From Desulfobacteraceae bacterium (GTDB taxonomy: Bacteria; Desulfobacterota; Desulfobacteria; Desulfobacterales; Desulfosalsimonadaceae): a stretch of DNA of 33,852 bases. The translations under genes were made by a program, and so were the position numbers. The DNA is taken from assembly GCA_011389515.1 (NCBI GenBank), contig JAABUA010000034.1, forward strand, positions 1-33,852. Reading direction: 5' to 3'. Positions 1 to 7,637 of this stretch are shown here, one piece after another (position 1 is the first letter of the stretch; each line of letters begins with the position of its first letter). Under the pieces are notes generated by a model, which saw only the letters and a list, made by a program, of their open reading frames with translations, made no database searches and was not told where the DNA came from.

Positions 1-110
1 AGGACCTCATCGTTGCAGCGGTCAACGAAGCCCTTTCCCGATCCCAGACCATGGTGAACGATGAAATGAGCAAGCTCACCGGCGGCATGAACATCCCGGG
101 GCTCATGTGA
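1..110 (+). CDS. ybaB: YbaB/EbfC nucleoid-associated protein, C-terminal fragment (5' end outside window)
   Basis: An open frame from base 3 to the TGA at 108-110 gives the last 35 residues of a protein ending in GGMNIPGLM. The VNEAL stretch followed by a Met/Gly-rich tail is typical of the YbaB/EbfC family of small DNA-binding proteins. The next gene is recR, and ybaB-recR is a widely conserved pair, usually behind dnaX. Most of the protein lies upstream of the window, so the call rests on the tail and the neighbour. Confidence 0.85.
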   Translation, partial: DLIVAAVNEALSRSQTMVNDEMSKLTGGMNIPGLM

Positions 111-206
111 CGCGTCGACCCCAGAGACATCATGCCATAGACATAATGATTGATGGCTTCGCAAAAAGTCAAAAAATAAATAACTGAATTTACGCCCGGG
201 ACGCAC
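111..206. other. ybaB-recR spacer with a possible degenerate repeat half-site
   Basis: This short spacer holds GATGGCTTCGCAAAAAGTCA at about 152-171. It resembles one arm of short inverted repeats I recall from Desulfobacterales intergenic regions; that is from memory, not a search. A related stretch in opposite orientation (GACTTTTTGTGAGCC) lies at 29318-29332. No opposite arm is present here, so if real it is a remnant. Confidence 0.25.
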
Positions 207-806
207 ATGCAGCATTATCCGGAAGCAATGAACCGGCTGATCCGCAGCCTTTGCCGGCTGCCGGGAATCGGCGAAAAATCCGCAGAAAGGCTGGCAATGT
301 ATCTTTTGCAGGCACCGGACGCGGAAGTATCCATGCTGGCAAAAAATATCAGCGAACTTAAAAAGCAGGTAAATATCTGCAGCTGCTGCTTTTCATTAAG
401 TGATGAGGACAAATGCCGCATATGCAGGGATCCGTCAAGGGATGCCGGACTGGTATGCGTGGTGGAAAGCCCCGCAGACATGGCCGCCATTGAAAAATCC
501 GGCGGGTTTAACGGGGTTTATCATATTCTCCAGGGGCTGCTTTCCCCCATGGACGGCATCGGCCCCGCCGACATACGCATTGCCGAACTCGTGAAAAAAG
601 CCGCTGGGGAAAACATCCGGGAGATCATTGTCGCCACCGCCACCAACATCGAAGGCGAAGCAACGGCCACATACATCATGAACCAGCTATCGCCCGGTCA
701 TGTAAAAGTCACGCGGATCGCCTCCGGTGTGCCCATGGGGGGGGAGCTCAAGTATGTCGATCAGGTCACGCTGAAAAAAGCGCTGGAGGCGCGTTATGAC
801 GTCTGA
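207..806 (+). CDS. recR: Recombination mediator RecR
   Basis: This 199-aa protein has the usual RecR length. RecR acts with RecO (and RecF) in the cytoplasm to load RecA onto gapped single-stranded DNA. Visible features, in order, are a helix-hairpin-helix region (about residues 8-35, LPGIGEKSAERLA), a four-Cys zinc motif (C58, C61, C70, C73) and a Toprim domain (about 80-175) beginning at the VVESPAD motif. It follows ybaB, and its last 11 bases overlap the next gene, so the three probably share a transcript. There is no strong Shine-Dalgarno before the ATG, but the family length supports this start. Confidence 0.97.
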   Translation: MQHYPEAMNRLIRSLCRLPGIGEKSAERLAMYLLQAPDAEVSMLAKNISELKKQVNICSCCFSLSDEDKCRICRDPSRDAGLVCVVESPADMAAIEKSGGFNGVYHILQGLLSPMDGIGPADIRIAELVKKAAGENIREIIVATATNIEGEATATYIMNQLSPGHVKVTRIASGVPMGGELKYVDQVTLKKALEARYDV

Positions 807-1224
807 TGCGCCCGTAACGGGCACGGATATTTTTGAGTGCCGGAATTGCGGCAAGTGCTGTCAGGGGTTTGGCGGAACCTACGTCACCCGACAGAATATA
901 AAAGACATTGCCGCCTTTCTGAACCTTGATTACGGCCGTGTGCTTGCGGATTACTGCACTTCCTCGGGAAAAAGAACCGTCCTTGCGCAAAAACCGGACG
1001 GCTACTGCGTGTTCTGGGATAAAAACTGCACCATTCACCCGGTAAAACCCCGGATGTGCAGGGCGTGGCCTTTTATCGAAAACATCCTCAGGGCGCCCGA
1101 AAACTGGCAAATCATGGCGAATTCATGCCCCGGAATAAACCCGGATGTTTCCGGGTCCACCCTTCTTGCCTGCGTCCGGAAAGAGATCTCCCGGCTGGAA
1201 GACCCTAACGCCATTCTTCCGTAA
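796..1224 (+). CDS. YkgJ-family cysteine-cluster protein (putative Zn/Fe-S binding)
   Basis: This 142-aa protein belongs to the YkgJ/UPF0153-type family, annotated as putative zinc- or iron-chelating. The motif is visible as C15-x2-C18-x2-C21-C22 (CRNCGKCC), followed by C71, C78 and C88 in the YCVFW...CTIH...RMCRAWPF pattern typical of the family. The precise function is unknown; members are thought to bind a metal or Fe-S cluster and some have been proposed to act in demethylation. The ATG lies inside the recR stop region, indicating translational coupling to recR. There is no signal peptide or membrane segment. Confidence 0.85.
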   Translation: MTSDAPVTGTDIFECRNCGKCCQGFGGTYVTRQNIKDIAAFLNLDYGRVLADYCTSSGKRTVLAQKPDGYCVFWDKNCTIHPVKPRMCRAWPFIENILRAPENWQIMANSCPGINPDVSGSTLLACVRKEISRLEDPNAILP

Positions 1225-1255
1225 CCGATAACCATCAATTACAGAAACGTTGACA

Positions 1256-2053
1256 ATGATAGGCATTTTTGACTCCGGGATCGGCGGGCTGACCGTGGTA
1301 AAAGGTATTATGGATACCCTGCCGGGTTATGATATCGTCTATTTTGGAGATACCGCCAGAACCCCCTACGGCACCAAGAGCAGCCGGACAGTTATCGATT
1401 ACTGCCTGCAGAATACCGAATTTTTACTCAATAACGGCGCGAAAATGATCGTCATGGCCTGCAATACCGCATCGAGTGTGGCCACCGAAGCCGTGCGCGC
1501 ATCATTTGATATTCCGGTATACGAAGTGGTTACGCCGGCGGTGGATCTTTGCCTTGAAGCCACGAAAAAAGGGATCATCGGCGTCATCGGCACCCGGGCA
1601 ACCATTGCCAGCGGCATTTACGAAAGAAAAATCCTGGAAAAAAAACCGCAGGCAAAAGTGTACTGCGCCCCCTGCCCCCTTCTGGTTCCACTGGTGGAAG
1701 AAGGGTGGCTCAAAAAGCCCGAAACCAAAATGATTGTGAAAAAATATCTCCACCCTCTGAAAGTCAGGCAGATTGACACACTGATATTGGGGTGCACCCA
1801 CTATCCCATATTGAAAAACATCATCGCCAGCAAGATCGGGAAACGGGTTGCCATCATCGATTCCTCCATCGCCATTGCCACGCAGGTCAAGGCGTTTCTT
1901 GAACACAATCCGGTTCTTGACGAAACGCTTCCAAAAACGAATACCGCTCGTTTTTTCGTATCCGACATCACCCCCCAGTTCCAGAAAACGGCAAAAGGCA
2001 TCATCGGAAAAAACCTGGACCTCGAGCAGGCCGAAGCGGCTGCTTTTTTTTAA
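1256..2053 (+). CDS. murI: Glutamate racemase MurI
   Basis: This 265-aa enzyme interconverts L- and D-glutamate to supply D-Glu for peptidoglycan. The two catalytic cysteines are present: C69 in MACNTAS and C180 in LGCTHYP. The N-terminal GIFDSGIGGLTV and the FGDTARTPYG loop are signature motifs. I choose ATG 1256 because it places the protein directly at the conserved GIFDSG strand; an in-frame TTG at 1250 would add only two residues. It lies 31 bp after the YkgJ-type gene and converges on the Usp gene, whose stop is 24 bp away. Confidence 0.96.
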   Translation: MIGIFDSGIGGLTVVKGIMDTLPGYDIVYFGDTARTPYGTKSSRTVIDYCLQNTEFLLNNGAKMIVMACNTASSVATEAVRASFDIPVYEVVTPAVDLCLEATKKGIIGVIGTRATIASGIYERKILEKKPQAKVYCAPCPLLVPLVEEGWLKKPETKMIVKKYLHPLKVRQIDTLILGCTHYPILKNIIASKIGKRVAIIDSSIAIATQVKAFLEHNPVLDETLPKTNTARFFVSDITPQFQKTAKGIIGKNLDLEQAEAAAFF

Positions 2054-2077
2054 TTTCAAGACATAGAGGTCTGTGCC

Positions 2078-2905
2078 CTACATCGTCCCCCGGTAGTTCT
2101 GGCCGACGATCAACAGGCTGTTCGGCAGATTGGACTGGATGGTTTCAAGGGTGCTTCCGAAAAGCAGCTGCCGGATCGCGCCGTGACCGTAAGCACCCAT
2201 GATGACCAGGGCGTCATGGGGGATGCTGTAGAAATTGTCGATGAATTCCTTTTGGGGAAAAATATGCCAATTGTCGACGGATTGCTCGAATACCCCGGTA
2301 AGAGCGTGCTTGCTCATGAGCTTCTCATAGTATTTTTTTCCCCTCCTTCCCTCTGCGGCCGTATACAGCGTCACCGGCATGCCCGAAAGCCGGCGGAGAC
2401 GAACGGCAAGGCGCAGGGAATTGGCCGCATTGGCCGACCCGCCGAACATTACGGCAATATTTGTAAACGGCTTGTATACCGCAGACGGGATCAGCACCGG
2501 AAATGTCGCAGCCTTCAGGATTCGCTTGATCCGGGGGCCAATATACCAGGAACCCGCCTTTGCCGAAAGATCGGATATGGTATTGGGGCATGTCATGAAA
2601 TTGAAGCTGACCGGCACATCGGGCAACGTCGGGGTGGAAAAATGGCGGGGTGAAAAAAACCGCGGGGACGCCATTCCCATTTCCGCCATGATATCGTTGA
2701 CATGCTCTTTGGCCGTTTCAGGGGAGTGCAGGTATGATTGGTCCAGGTCCACCTGTACCAGCTCGTTTTCCAGGTACAGTAGAAATTTGGTATGGGCCGG
2801 TATGTAGACAACCGGAGAAAGATGCATTTTTTTGCAAAAATATGCCGTCTTCAGGAGTCTTTCCCTGCCATGCGGGGTATTTCTGAAAACATGAAACATC
2901 TGCAT
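2078..2905 (-). CDS. Universal stress protein (Usp) family protein
   Basis: This 275-aa protein has the Usp nucleotide-binding signature near its C-terminus (GAYGHGAIRQLLFGST, matching the G-x2-G-x9-G-S/T pattern) followed by SLLIVG. The length fits two Usp domains: a degenerate N-terminal one (about residues 1-130) and an intact one (about 145-270). Usp proteins are cytoplasmic stress factors that often bind ATP; no specific partner can be inferred. The start has an AAAGGA Shine-Dalgarno. It is downstream of the HD and rhomboid genes on the same strand, but a palindromic element separates it from them. Confidence 0.85.
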   Translation of the reverse strand: MQMFHVFRNTPHGRERLLKTAYFCKKMHLSPVVYIPAHTKFLLYLENELVQVDLDQSYLHSPETAKEHVNDIMAEMGMASPRFFSPRHFSTPTLPDVPVSFNFMTCPNTISDLSAKAGSWYIGPRIKRILKAATFPVLIPSAVYKPFTNIAVMFGGSANAANSLRLAVRLRRLSGMPVTLYTAAEGRRGKKYYEKLMSKHALTGVFEQSVDNWHIFPQKEFIDNFYSIPHDALVIMGAYGHGAIRQLLFGSTLETIQSNLPNSLLIVGQNYRGTM

Positions 2906-2960
2906 GAAAATTATCCTTTGCTGCTGCGCTGTCTTCTGTAAATAGAGCGCTTATTCCTAT

Positions 2961-3106
2961 TACAAGCTATCTCAAAAAAATCTTTTACCCCAATATCTTC
3001 GTTGGCGGTGAAATTGAAATCCTCGGAATACTGCAGTATGCCTCCGGTTTCAATTTCACCGCCGCCTTTATCTTGAACCAAAATCTTTTTTTTGAGATGG
3101 CTTGTA
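2961..3106. repeat. 146-bp imperfect palindromic element (MITE-like)
   Basis: The two halves are near reverse complements about a centre at 3033/3034. The outer ends are TACAAGCTATCTCAAAAAAA and its counterpart ending GATGGCTTGTA. Inner arms carry GGCGGTGAAATTGAAA and TTTCAATTTCACCGCC, and the core ATACTGCAGTAT (3028-3039) is an exact palindrome. The arms remain matched over the whole length. It lies between two genes, starting 5 bp past the HD-domain gene's stop. The terminal TA on each side could be a TA target duplication, as in Tc1/mariner-IS630-type MITEs; that is inference. It encodes no protein. Confidence 0.8.
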
Positions 3107-3110
3107 GAAC

Positions 3111-3665
3111 CTAATCCTCTGTATAATCCTCTATCCACCAATCATCCCAGCCGCGGCTCACAATCGCATCGGCAATCGTTTTGCCAAGTTCGGTTTTAAG
3201 ACGGTTCATCACAAAGGGAAGCCATTTTTCAGGAGACCGGGCGCCGGTATCTGAAAGCGACTTCAGGTCAAGTATGAAAGATATCTGGTCGGCGTCATGG
3301 GCCAGCTTCGCTTCCAGGGTCTTTTGTTCGTTGAACTCCGCCACGAGACTTTTTATATCGTTTCCAAAGGGAAGCTTTTCTGTGGCATCGGCAATGGCTT
3401 TTGCTTCATCCGCTTTTACATATTTTTTCTGTACATAGTTCAAATCCCCGGTTCTCGCTTCTGCAAGGTCATGAACCAGGCATATGGAAATCAATCGCAG
3501 GGAATCCGCATCAGGCGCCAGCCGTGCCATGACATACGCAATAAACGTCGCTGAAAAGCAATGCTCGGCAACGCTTTCCTTGCCGCTGCCAAGAAAATGA
3601 TACCCGGCTCTCGGGATTTCCTTTAACATTTTTGCCTCAAACAACAGGTCCGCAATCGCCTTCAT
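3111..3665 (-). CDS. HD-domain phosphohydrolase (YfbR/HDDC2-like)
   Basis: This 184-aa protein has the HD metal-dependent phosphohydrolase motifs: H35 (VAEHCFSA), H65-D66 (LVHDLAEARTGD) and a distal Asp in LAHDADQ (D124/D126). The family contains 5'-deoxynucleotidases such as YfbR and the eukaryotic HDDC2, which dephosphorylate nucleoside monophosphates. Substrate assignment here is inference. It starts 21 bp after the rhomboid gene and is probably co-transcribed with it. Its stop abuts the palindromic element. Confidence 0.87.
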   Translation of the reverse strand: MKAIADLLFEAKMLKEIPRAGYHFLGSGKESVAEHCFSATFIAYVMARLAPDADSLRLISICLVHDLAEARTGDLNYVQKKYVKADEAKAIADATEKLPFGNDIKSLVAEFNEQKTLEAKLAHDADQISFILDLKSLSDTGARSPEKWLPFVMNRLKTELGKTIADAIVSRGWDDWWIEDYTED

Positions 3666-3686
3666 AACGTCTCCTTGAAATTCGTA

Positions 3687-4553
3687 TCATGCATACAAAT
3701 ACCCGATCGCCCAGGCAAAAACAGCAAGACCAGGGGCAGTCAAGCCGCATACCCACTGGGTGCGGGAATTCACCCGAACGGGACGGTATAGCGTGTAAGC
3801 GAGACCCACGACCATTCCTGCCAGGAAACCGAACAAATGGGCGCCAAGATCGACATGTTCGCCGCTGCCAAGGAGCCCCAGCAACGCAATCCCCCCCAGG
3901 ATCGGCAGCCACGGCCTTGAACGCCTTCCGCCCTTCCTGCGCCTTCGCACGAACTGATATGCGGAAAGGATCCCGACGGCCCCGAAAACGGCTGTTGATG
4001 CGCCTATGGACAAATGGGCGTCCTGGTACATGATGGCATTTATCATATTGCCGGATGCGCCAGCCAGAAGAATCATCAGGCATCCCACGCCCCACCCGGC
4101 CACCTGGGACACCACAGTGCCGAACAGAGCAATGCCGGCCATGTTCCCAACAAGATGGACGGCGTCTGCATGGAGAAACAATGCGGTGATCGTCCGGAAC
4201 CATTCACCGTCATTTATCCGGGCGGCGGATGCACCGAAATGTTTCCAGAAATCAACCGCCGCACCGGTACTTTGCACATAAAAATGGATCGCCCATAGAA
4301 AAGCGGCAATCCATACACCGGTATACCCATGATCAAAATCAGGCGATGCACTTTCCGGAAAGGTATATTCCACGCGATTTTCAATAAAATACTGCTCGAT
4401 GGCATTGCGGGCGGCATCAGAATTATGCTCATCCACATATACGGCAAACCCCCTGTCGTTCTTTTTTACACGGTGGGGAATAAAAGAGGCCTTCAGGATC
4501 AGGCTGCAAAGATCCGCCTCTTTTTGGGACAGCTTTTCGTATAGTTCAATCAT
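3687..4553 (-). CDS. Rhomboid family intramembrane serine protease
   Basis: This 288-aa membrane protein has a soluble N-terminal domain (residues 1-75) and about six to seven hydrophobic segments. Rhomboid signatures are present in order: EWFR (117-120), the HLVGNM segment with N137, the catalytic serine S186 in GASTAVFG, and the catalytic histidine H239 in GAHLFGFLAG. Rhomboids cleave transmembrane substrates within the bilayer. Catalytic residues look intact, so activity is expected; the substrate is unknown. It is the first gene of a minus-strand group with the HD-domain gene. Confidence 0.93.
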   Translation of the reverse strand: MIELYEKLSQKEADLCSLILKASFIPHRVKKNDRGFAVYVDEHNSDAARNAIEQYFIENRVEYTFPESASPDFDHGYTGVWIAAFLWAIHFYVQSTGAAVDFWKHFGASAARINDGEWFRTITALFLHADAVHLVGNMAGIALFGTVVSQVAGWGVGCLMILLAGASGNMINAIMYQDAHLSIGASTAVFGAVGILSAYQFVRRRRKGGRRSRPWLPILGGIALLGLLGSGEHVDLGAHLFGFLAGMVVGLAYTLYRPVRVNSRTQWVCGLTAPGLAVFAWAIGYLYA

Positions 4554-4784
4554 CTATCCATTTTTCATCCGTGCTTGCCGGCCGGCCTCCTGACACATCC
4601 CGCGACATGCGGCATGGGCATCGATCACGGTTTATTCAGATCAAATACCATGGATGCCCCGGATATGCAAAAAAAGGTTTCCAATACCGGCAAATCCTGG
4701 TGAATAAAATAAAAAACCAATGAGTTACGTATACAGAATCTTTTCCACCCCTCTTGCCCTCTGACGCCCACCCCCCCCGCGGGG
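4554..4784. other. Spacer between divergent rhomboid and htpG genes
   Basis: No credible gene is seen here. A minus-strand reading frame covering 4625-4876 has no recognisable motif and would overlap the htpG promoter. Short C-runs (about 4771-4778) stand out, but no clear hairpin was found. The htpG promoter follows at 4785. Confidence 0.5.
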
Positions 4785-4813
4785 CTTGACAAACCGTAAA
4801 ACGAACCCATTTT
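4785..4813 (+). promoter_or_regulatory. Sigma-32-like heat-shock promoter for htpG
   Basis: CTTGACA at 4785-4791, a 13-bp spacer, then ACCCATTT at 4805-4812 closely match the sigma-32 consensus (CTTGAAA, 13-17 bp, CCCCATNT). The same TTGACA could also serve a sigma-70 promoter. The next gene is the Hsp90 homologue htpG, a classical heat-shock target, so position and sequence agree. No CIRCE inverted repeat is seen. Confidence 0.65.
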
Positions 4814-4909
4814 AACGGATTGAAAGAAGACCGTATTGTCCATGTTACACAACGATATTTTATCCTTTTTCAACAACGGCTATAAAACAACAGACAGGAG
4901 TGTACGCCT

Positions 4910-6844
4910 ATGACAACGCAAACCGAAACGTTCGAATTCCAGACAGAGGTAAAACAGCTTCTCAACATCATCATCAACTCCCTGTATTCAAACCGGGAGA
5001 TCTTTCTTCGGGAACTTATTTCCAATTCGTCGGATGCCATTGACAAGCTCAATTACGAAGCACAGACCAACCCCGACCTGCTGGGAGAGGATACTGAATT
5101 TAAAATCAAGCTTATCCCGGACAAGAAAAACAAAACACTCACGGTATCGGACAACGGCATCGGCATGACCCGTGCCGAAGTCATGGAAAATCTCGGCACG
5201 ATAGCCAAAAGCGGCACTGCGGCGTTCATGAAGGCCCTGGAGCAGTCAAAAAAAGAAAGCGCTTTTTCCGATGAAATGATCGGCCAATTCGGGGTCGGTT
5301 TTTACAGCGCCTTTATCGTTGCGGACAAAATCACCGTAGTCACCCGCAGCCCCTTTGAAAAAAATGCCGTCAAATGGGAATCCGCCGGCCAGGGTGAATT
5401 CTCTGTTGAAGAAACGGGAAAAGCCTCTCATGGAACCGACATCGTCCTTCATTTAAAATCTGTGGAACAGGGGGAAGACGATTTTACGGATCAATGGGCC
5501 ATTCGCAGAGTAGTCAAGCAGCACAGCGATTTTGTCCGGTACCCCATTGTCATGGATGTGGAAAAAGAGGAACCGGAAACCGATAAAGAGGGCAAACCGC
5601 TTTTGGACAAGGACGGAAACCCGATCGAGGAAAAAACCAGAACGGTCATCCGTGAAGAAACCCTGAACTCCATGAAAGCCATATGGGCGAGGAACAAAAA
5701 CGAAATTACGGAGGAAGAGTACAAGGATTTCTACTCCCATATCAGCCACGACTGGAACCCGCCGCTGGACAAGCTTCACATCAAGCTTGAAGGCACCACC
5801 GAATATACCGGGCTCTTGTACATCCCGTCTACGGCCCCCTTTGATCTTTTTCATCCGGACCGATCCCACGGAGTTCGGCTTTACAGCCGACGGATATTTA
5901 TCATGGACAACTGCAGGGACCTCCTCCCCGAGTACCTGCGCTTTATAAGAGGGGTCGTGGATGCCCCGGATTTGAACCTCAATATCAGCCGCGAACTGCT
6001 GCAGCAGGACTCTTTGGTCCGCAACATTCGGAAAAACCTGGTGAAAAAAATCCTTGAAAAGCTGGAAAAAATGGATGGAGAAACCTACGGGAAATTTTTT
6101 GACGAATTCGGGGCAGTGATCAAGGAAGGGGCATACAATGACTGGGAAAACAAGGATCGCCTCACTCCGCTTCTTCGCTACAAAACCACCCGCTCCGAGG
6201 ATAAATGGCGCTCCCTTGAGCAATACACAGCGGACATGCAGCCGGATCAGGAAGATATATATTACATAACGGGAGATGCCCTTTCATCGATTATCAACAG
6301 CCCTCACCTTGAAGCGCTCAAGGAAAAAAACTACGAAGTCCTGCTGATGACTGATCCGGTGGATGAATTCGTCGTTCAGACCTTGTCGGAATACAAGGGG
6401 AAAAAACTCAAAAGCGCCGAGAAAGGGGACCTGGAGATAGAACCGGGCGATGAGGATAAACAAACCGAGTTCTCCGGGCTGTTTGACAAGCTCAAGAGCC
6501 ACCTGGAAGACCGCGTAAAAGATGTAAAGCCGTCTTCACACCTTAAAAATTCCGTTTCCTGCCTGACGGGCGACACGCACGACATGAGTGCGTACATGGA
6601 AAAAATACTGAAGGCCACCGGTCAGAGCATTCCCAAGACAAAGCGAATACTTGAAATCAACACGAACCACCCGGTGATTGAAAAAATCAAAAAAATCCAT
6701 GAACAAAACGCTCAGTCCGATGCATTGAAAGATTACAGCGAACTGCTTTATGATCTTGCGGTGATCGGCGAAGGCGGCAAGGTTGAAAATCCTTCCCGGT
6801 TCAACAAGCTTGTGGCGGACCTGATGGCCGAGGCCATTCACTGA
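4910..6844 (+). CDS. htpG: Molecular chaperone HtpG (bacterial Hsp90)
   Basis: This 644-aa cytosolic ATP-dependent chaperone has the usual family length. The N-terminal GHKL ATPase domain shows SNREIFLRELISNSSDAIDK with the catalytic Glu at 35, DNGIGM, and GQFGVGFYSAF. The middle domain (about 240-500) includes the LYSRRIFIMD and NISRELLQQD motifs, followed by the C-terminal dimerisation domain. There is no C-terminal MEEVD, as expected in bacteria. The start follows an AGGAG Shine-Dalgarno. It is monocistronic by spacing and is likely heat-induced from the promoter at 4785. Confidence 0.98.
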   Translation: MTTQTETFEFQTEVKQLLNIIINSLYSNREIFLRELISNSSDAIDKLNYEAQTNPDLLGEDTEFKIKLIPDKKNKTLTVSDNGIGMTRAEVMENLGTIAKSGTAAFMKALEQSKKESAFSDEMIGQFGVGFYSAFIVADKITVVTRSPFEKNAVKWESAGQGEFSVEETGKASHGTDIVLHLKSVEQGEDDFTDQWAIRRVVKQHSDFVRYPIVMDVEKEEPETDKEGKPLLDKDGNPIEEKTRTVIREETLNSMKAIWARNKNEITEEEYKDFYSHISHDWNPPLDKLHIKLEGTTEYTGLLYIPSTAPFDLFHPDRSHGVRLYSRRIFIMDNCRDLLPEYLRFIRGVVDAPDLNLNISRELLQQDSLVRNIRKNLVKKILEKLEKMDGETYGKFFDEFGAVIKEGAYNDWENKDRLTPLLRYKTTRSEDKWRSLEQYTADMQPDQEDIYYITGDALSSIINSPHLEALKEKNYEVLLMTDPVDEFVVQTLSEYKGKKLKSAEKGDLEIEPGDEDKQTEFSGLFDKLKSHLEDRVKDVKPSSHLKNSVSCLTGDTHDMSAYMEKILKATGQSIPKTKRILEINTNHPVIEKIKKIHEQNAQSDALKDYSELLYDLAVIGEGGKVENPSRFNKLVADLMAEAIH

Positions 6845-6913
6845 CATGACGGCCGGGGATGTGAGTCCTTGTTCCGGTTTGATAACAACGTTTTACCGAT
6901 CCGGGAAAATAGG

Positions 6914-6942
6914 TTGAAGCTGCCGTATTATTTTGCTATATT
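6914..6942 (+). promoter_or_regulatory. Sigma-70-like promoter for the receiver/GspE-like operon
   Basis: TTGAAG (6914-6919), a 17-bp spacer and TATATT (6937-6942) lie 98 bp upstream of the CheY-like gene's ATG and after the htpG stop. Hexamers and spacing are good for sigma-70. It would drive the receiver gene, the small ORF and the GspE-like gene. Confidence 0.5.
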
Positions 6943-7040
6943 TTTTAATGCTGCTGCGTGTAGCTGTATGCTGAACAATTGAATGGGTTACATTTACCAG
7001 AACCCGTCTCAAAATAAGGAAGATTATAAGCGTCTGCCGA

Positions 7041-7433
7041 ATGACTGCAAAGAAAAAAAACCTGGTAATGATTGCCGATGATGAAACACACGTTCGAAAG
7101 TATATCGGCGCAATCATGAAGGAAATGAACTCTGAAATCGCCGGGGAGGCAAAGAACGGCAAGGAAGCGGTGGAAATGTTCGCACGCCTCAGGCCGAGTC
7201 TTTTGCTTCTGGACATCAACATGCCCCTGAAATCCGGGAAGACCGCCCTTCAGGAAATCATTGCGCGTTTTCCCCAGGCGTTTGTGATCATGCTGACCTC
7301 CCTGGCAGACAGGGAAACAATCGAAGATTGCATTTCAATGGGCGCATCGGGTTTCATCCGCAAGGATGTCAACATCGATGAATTCAAGGCGGCCATAAAA
7401 CAGTCCTGGCAGGCATACAAAGCGTCGCGGTAG
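7041..7433 (+). CDS. CheY-like single-domain response regulator
   Basis: This 130-aa protein is a lone receiver domain. The acidic pair D13-D14, the phospho-acceptor D58 (LLDINMP), T86 and K108 are all present, so phosphorylation is expected. There is no output domain, so it probably signals by protein-protein contact. It is followed by a small ORF and a degenerate type II secretion/pilus-type ATPase, with a receiver-kinase hybrid and a PAS kinase beyond, which could supply the phosphate. The cognate kinase is not proven by sequence. Confidence 0.9.
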   Translation: MTAKKKNLVMIADDETHVRKYIGAIMKEMNSEIAGEAKNGKEAVEMFARLRPSLLLLDINMPLKSGKTALQEIIARFPQAFVIMLTSLADRETIEDCISMGASGFIRKDVNIDEFKAAIKQSWQAYKASR

Positions 7434-7460
7434 CCGGTAAGCGCATAAAGGAGATTTCTT

Positions 7461-7637
7461 TTGTCGCAGGGAAAAAAATACAACCTCGAACAGGTACTCG
7501 CCGAGATAGAAGAAGATCTTGCAGTTGAACATAATATCCTGGAGCAGCAGATTGATATCAGCCAGTCTGTCATTATGAATCTCATGCGGAAACGCGATAC
7601 CCGGCAGGATCAAGACAACAACTCCCGGAACAATTGA
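7461..7637 (+). CDS. 58-aa small protein of unknown function, coupled to the GspE-like gene
   Basis: A TTG start at 7461 has a strong Shine-Dalgarno (AAAGGAGATTTCTT) at good spacing. The frame runs 58 codons to the TGA at 7635-7637, which overlaps the ATG of the next gene (TGATG). The protein is polar and helical-looking, with no transmembrane segment and an Asp/Glu/Gln-rich middle (AEIEEDLAVEHNILEQQ). I recognise no family. The ribosome site plus stop/start overlap make it a believable gene in the operon between the receiver and the ATPase-like protein; it may be a small adaptor. Confidence 0.6.
   Translation: MSQGKKYNLEQVLAEIEEDLAVEHNILEQQIDISQSVIMNLMRKRDTRQDQDNNSRNN

Noticed and set aside
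2911..3141. 76-aa minus-strand ORF
   Set aside because: It lies mostly within the palindromic element and overlaps the HD-domain gene; no protein motif is visible.
4625..4876. 83-aa minus-strand ORF upstream of htpG
   Set aside because: It has no motif or ribosome site and overlaps the htpG promoter.
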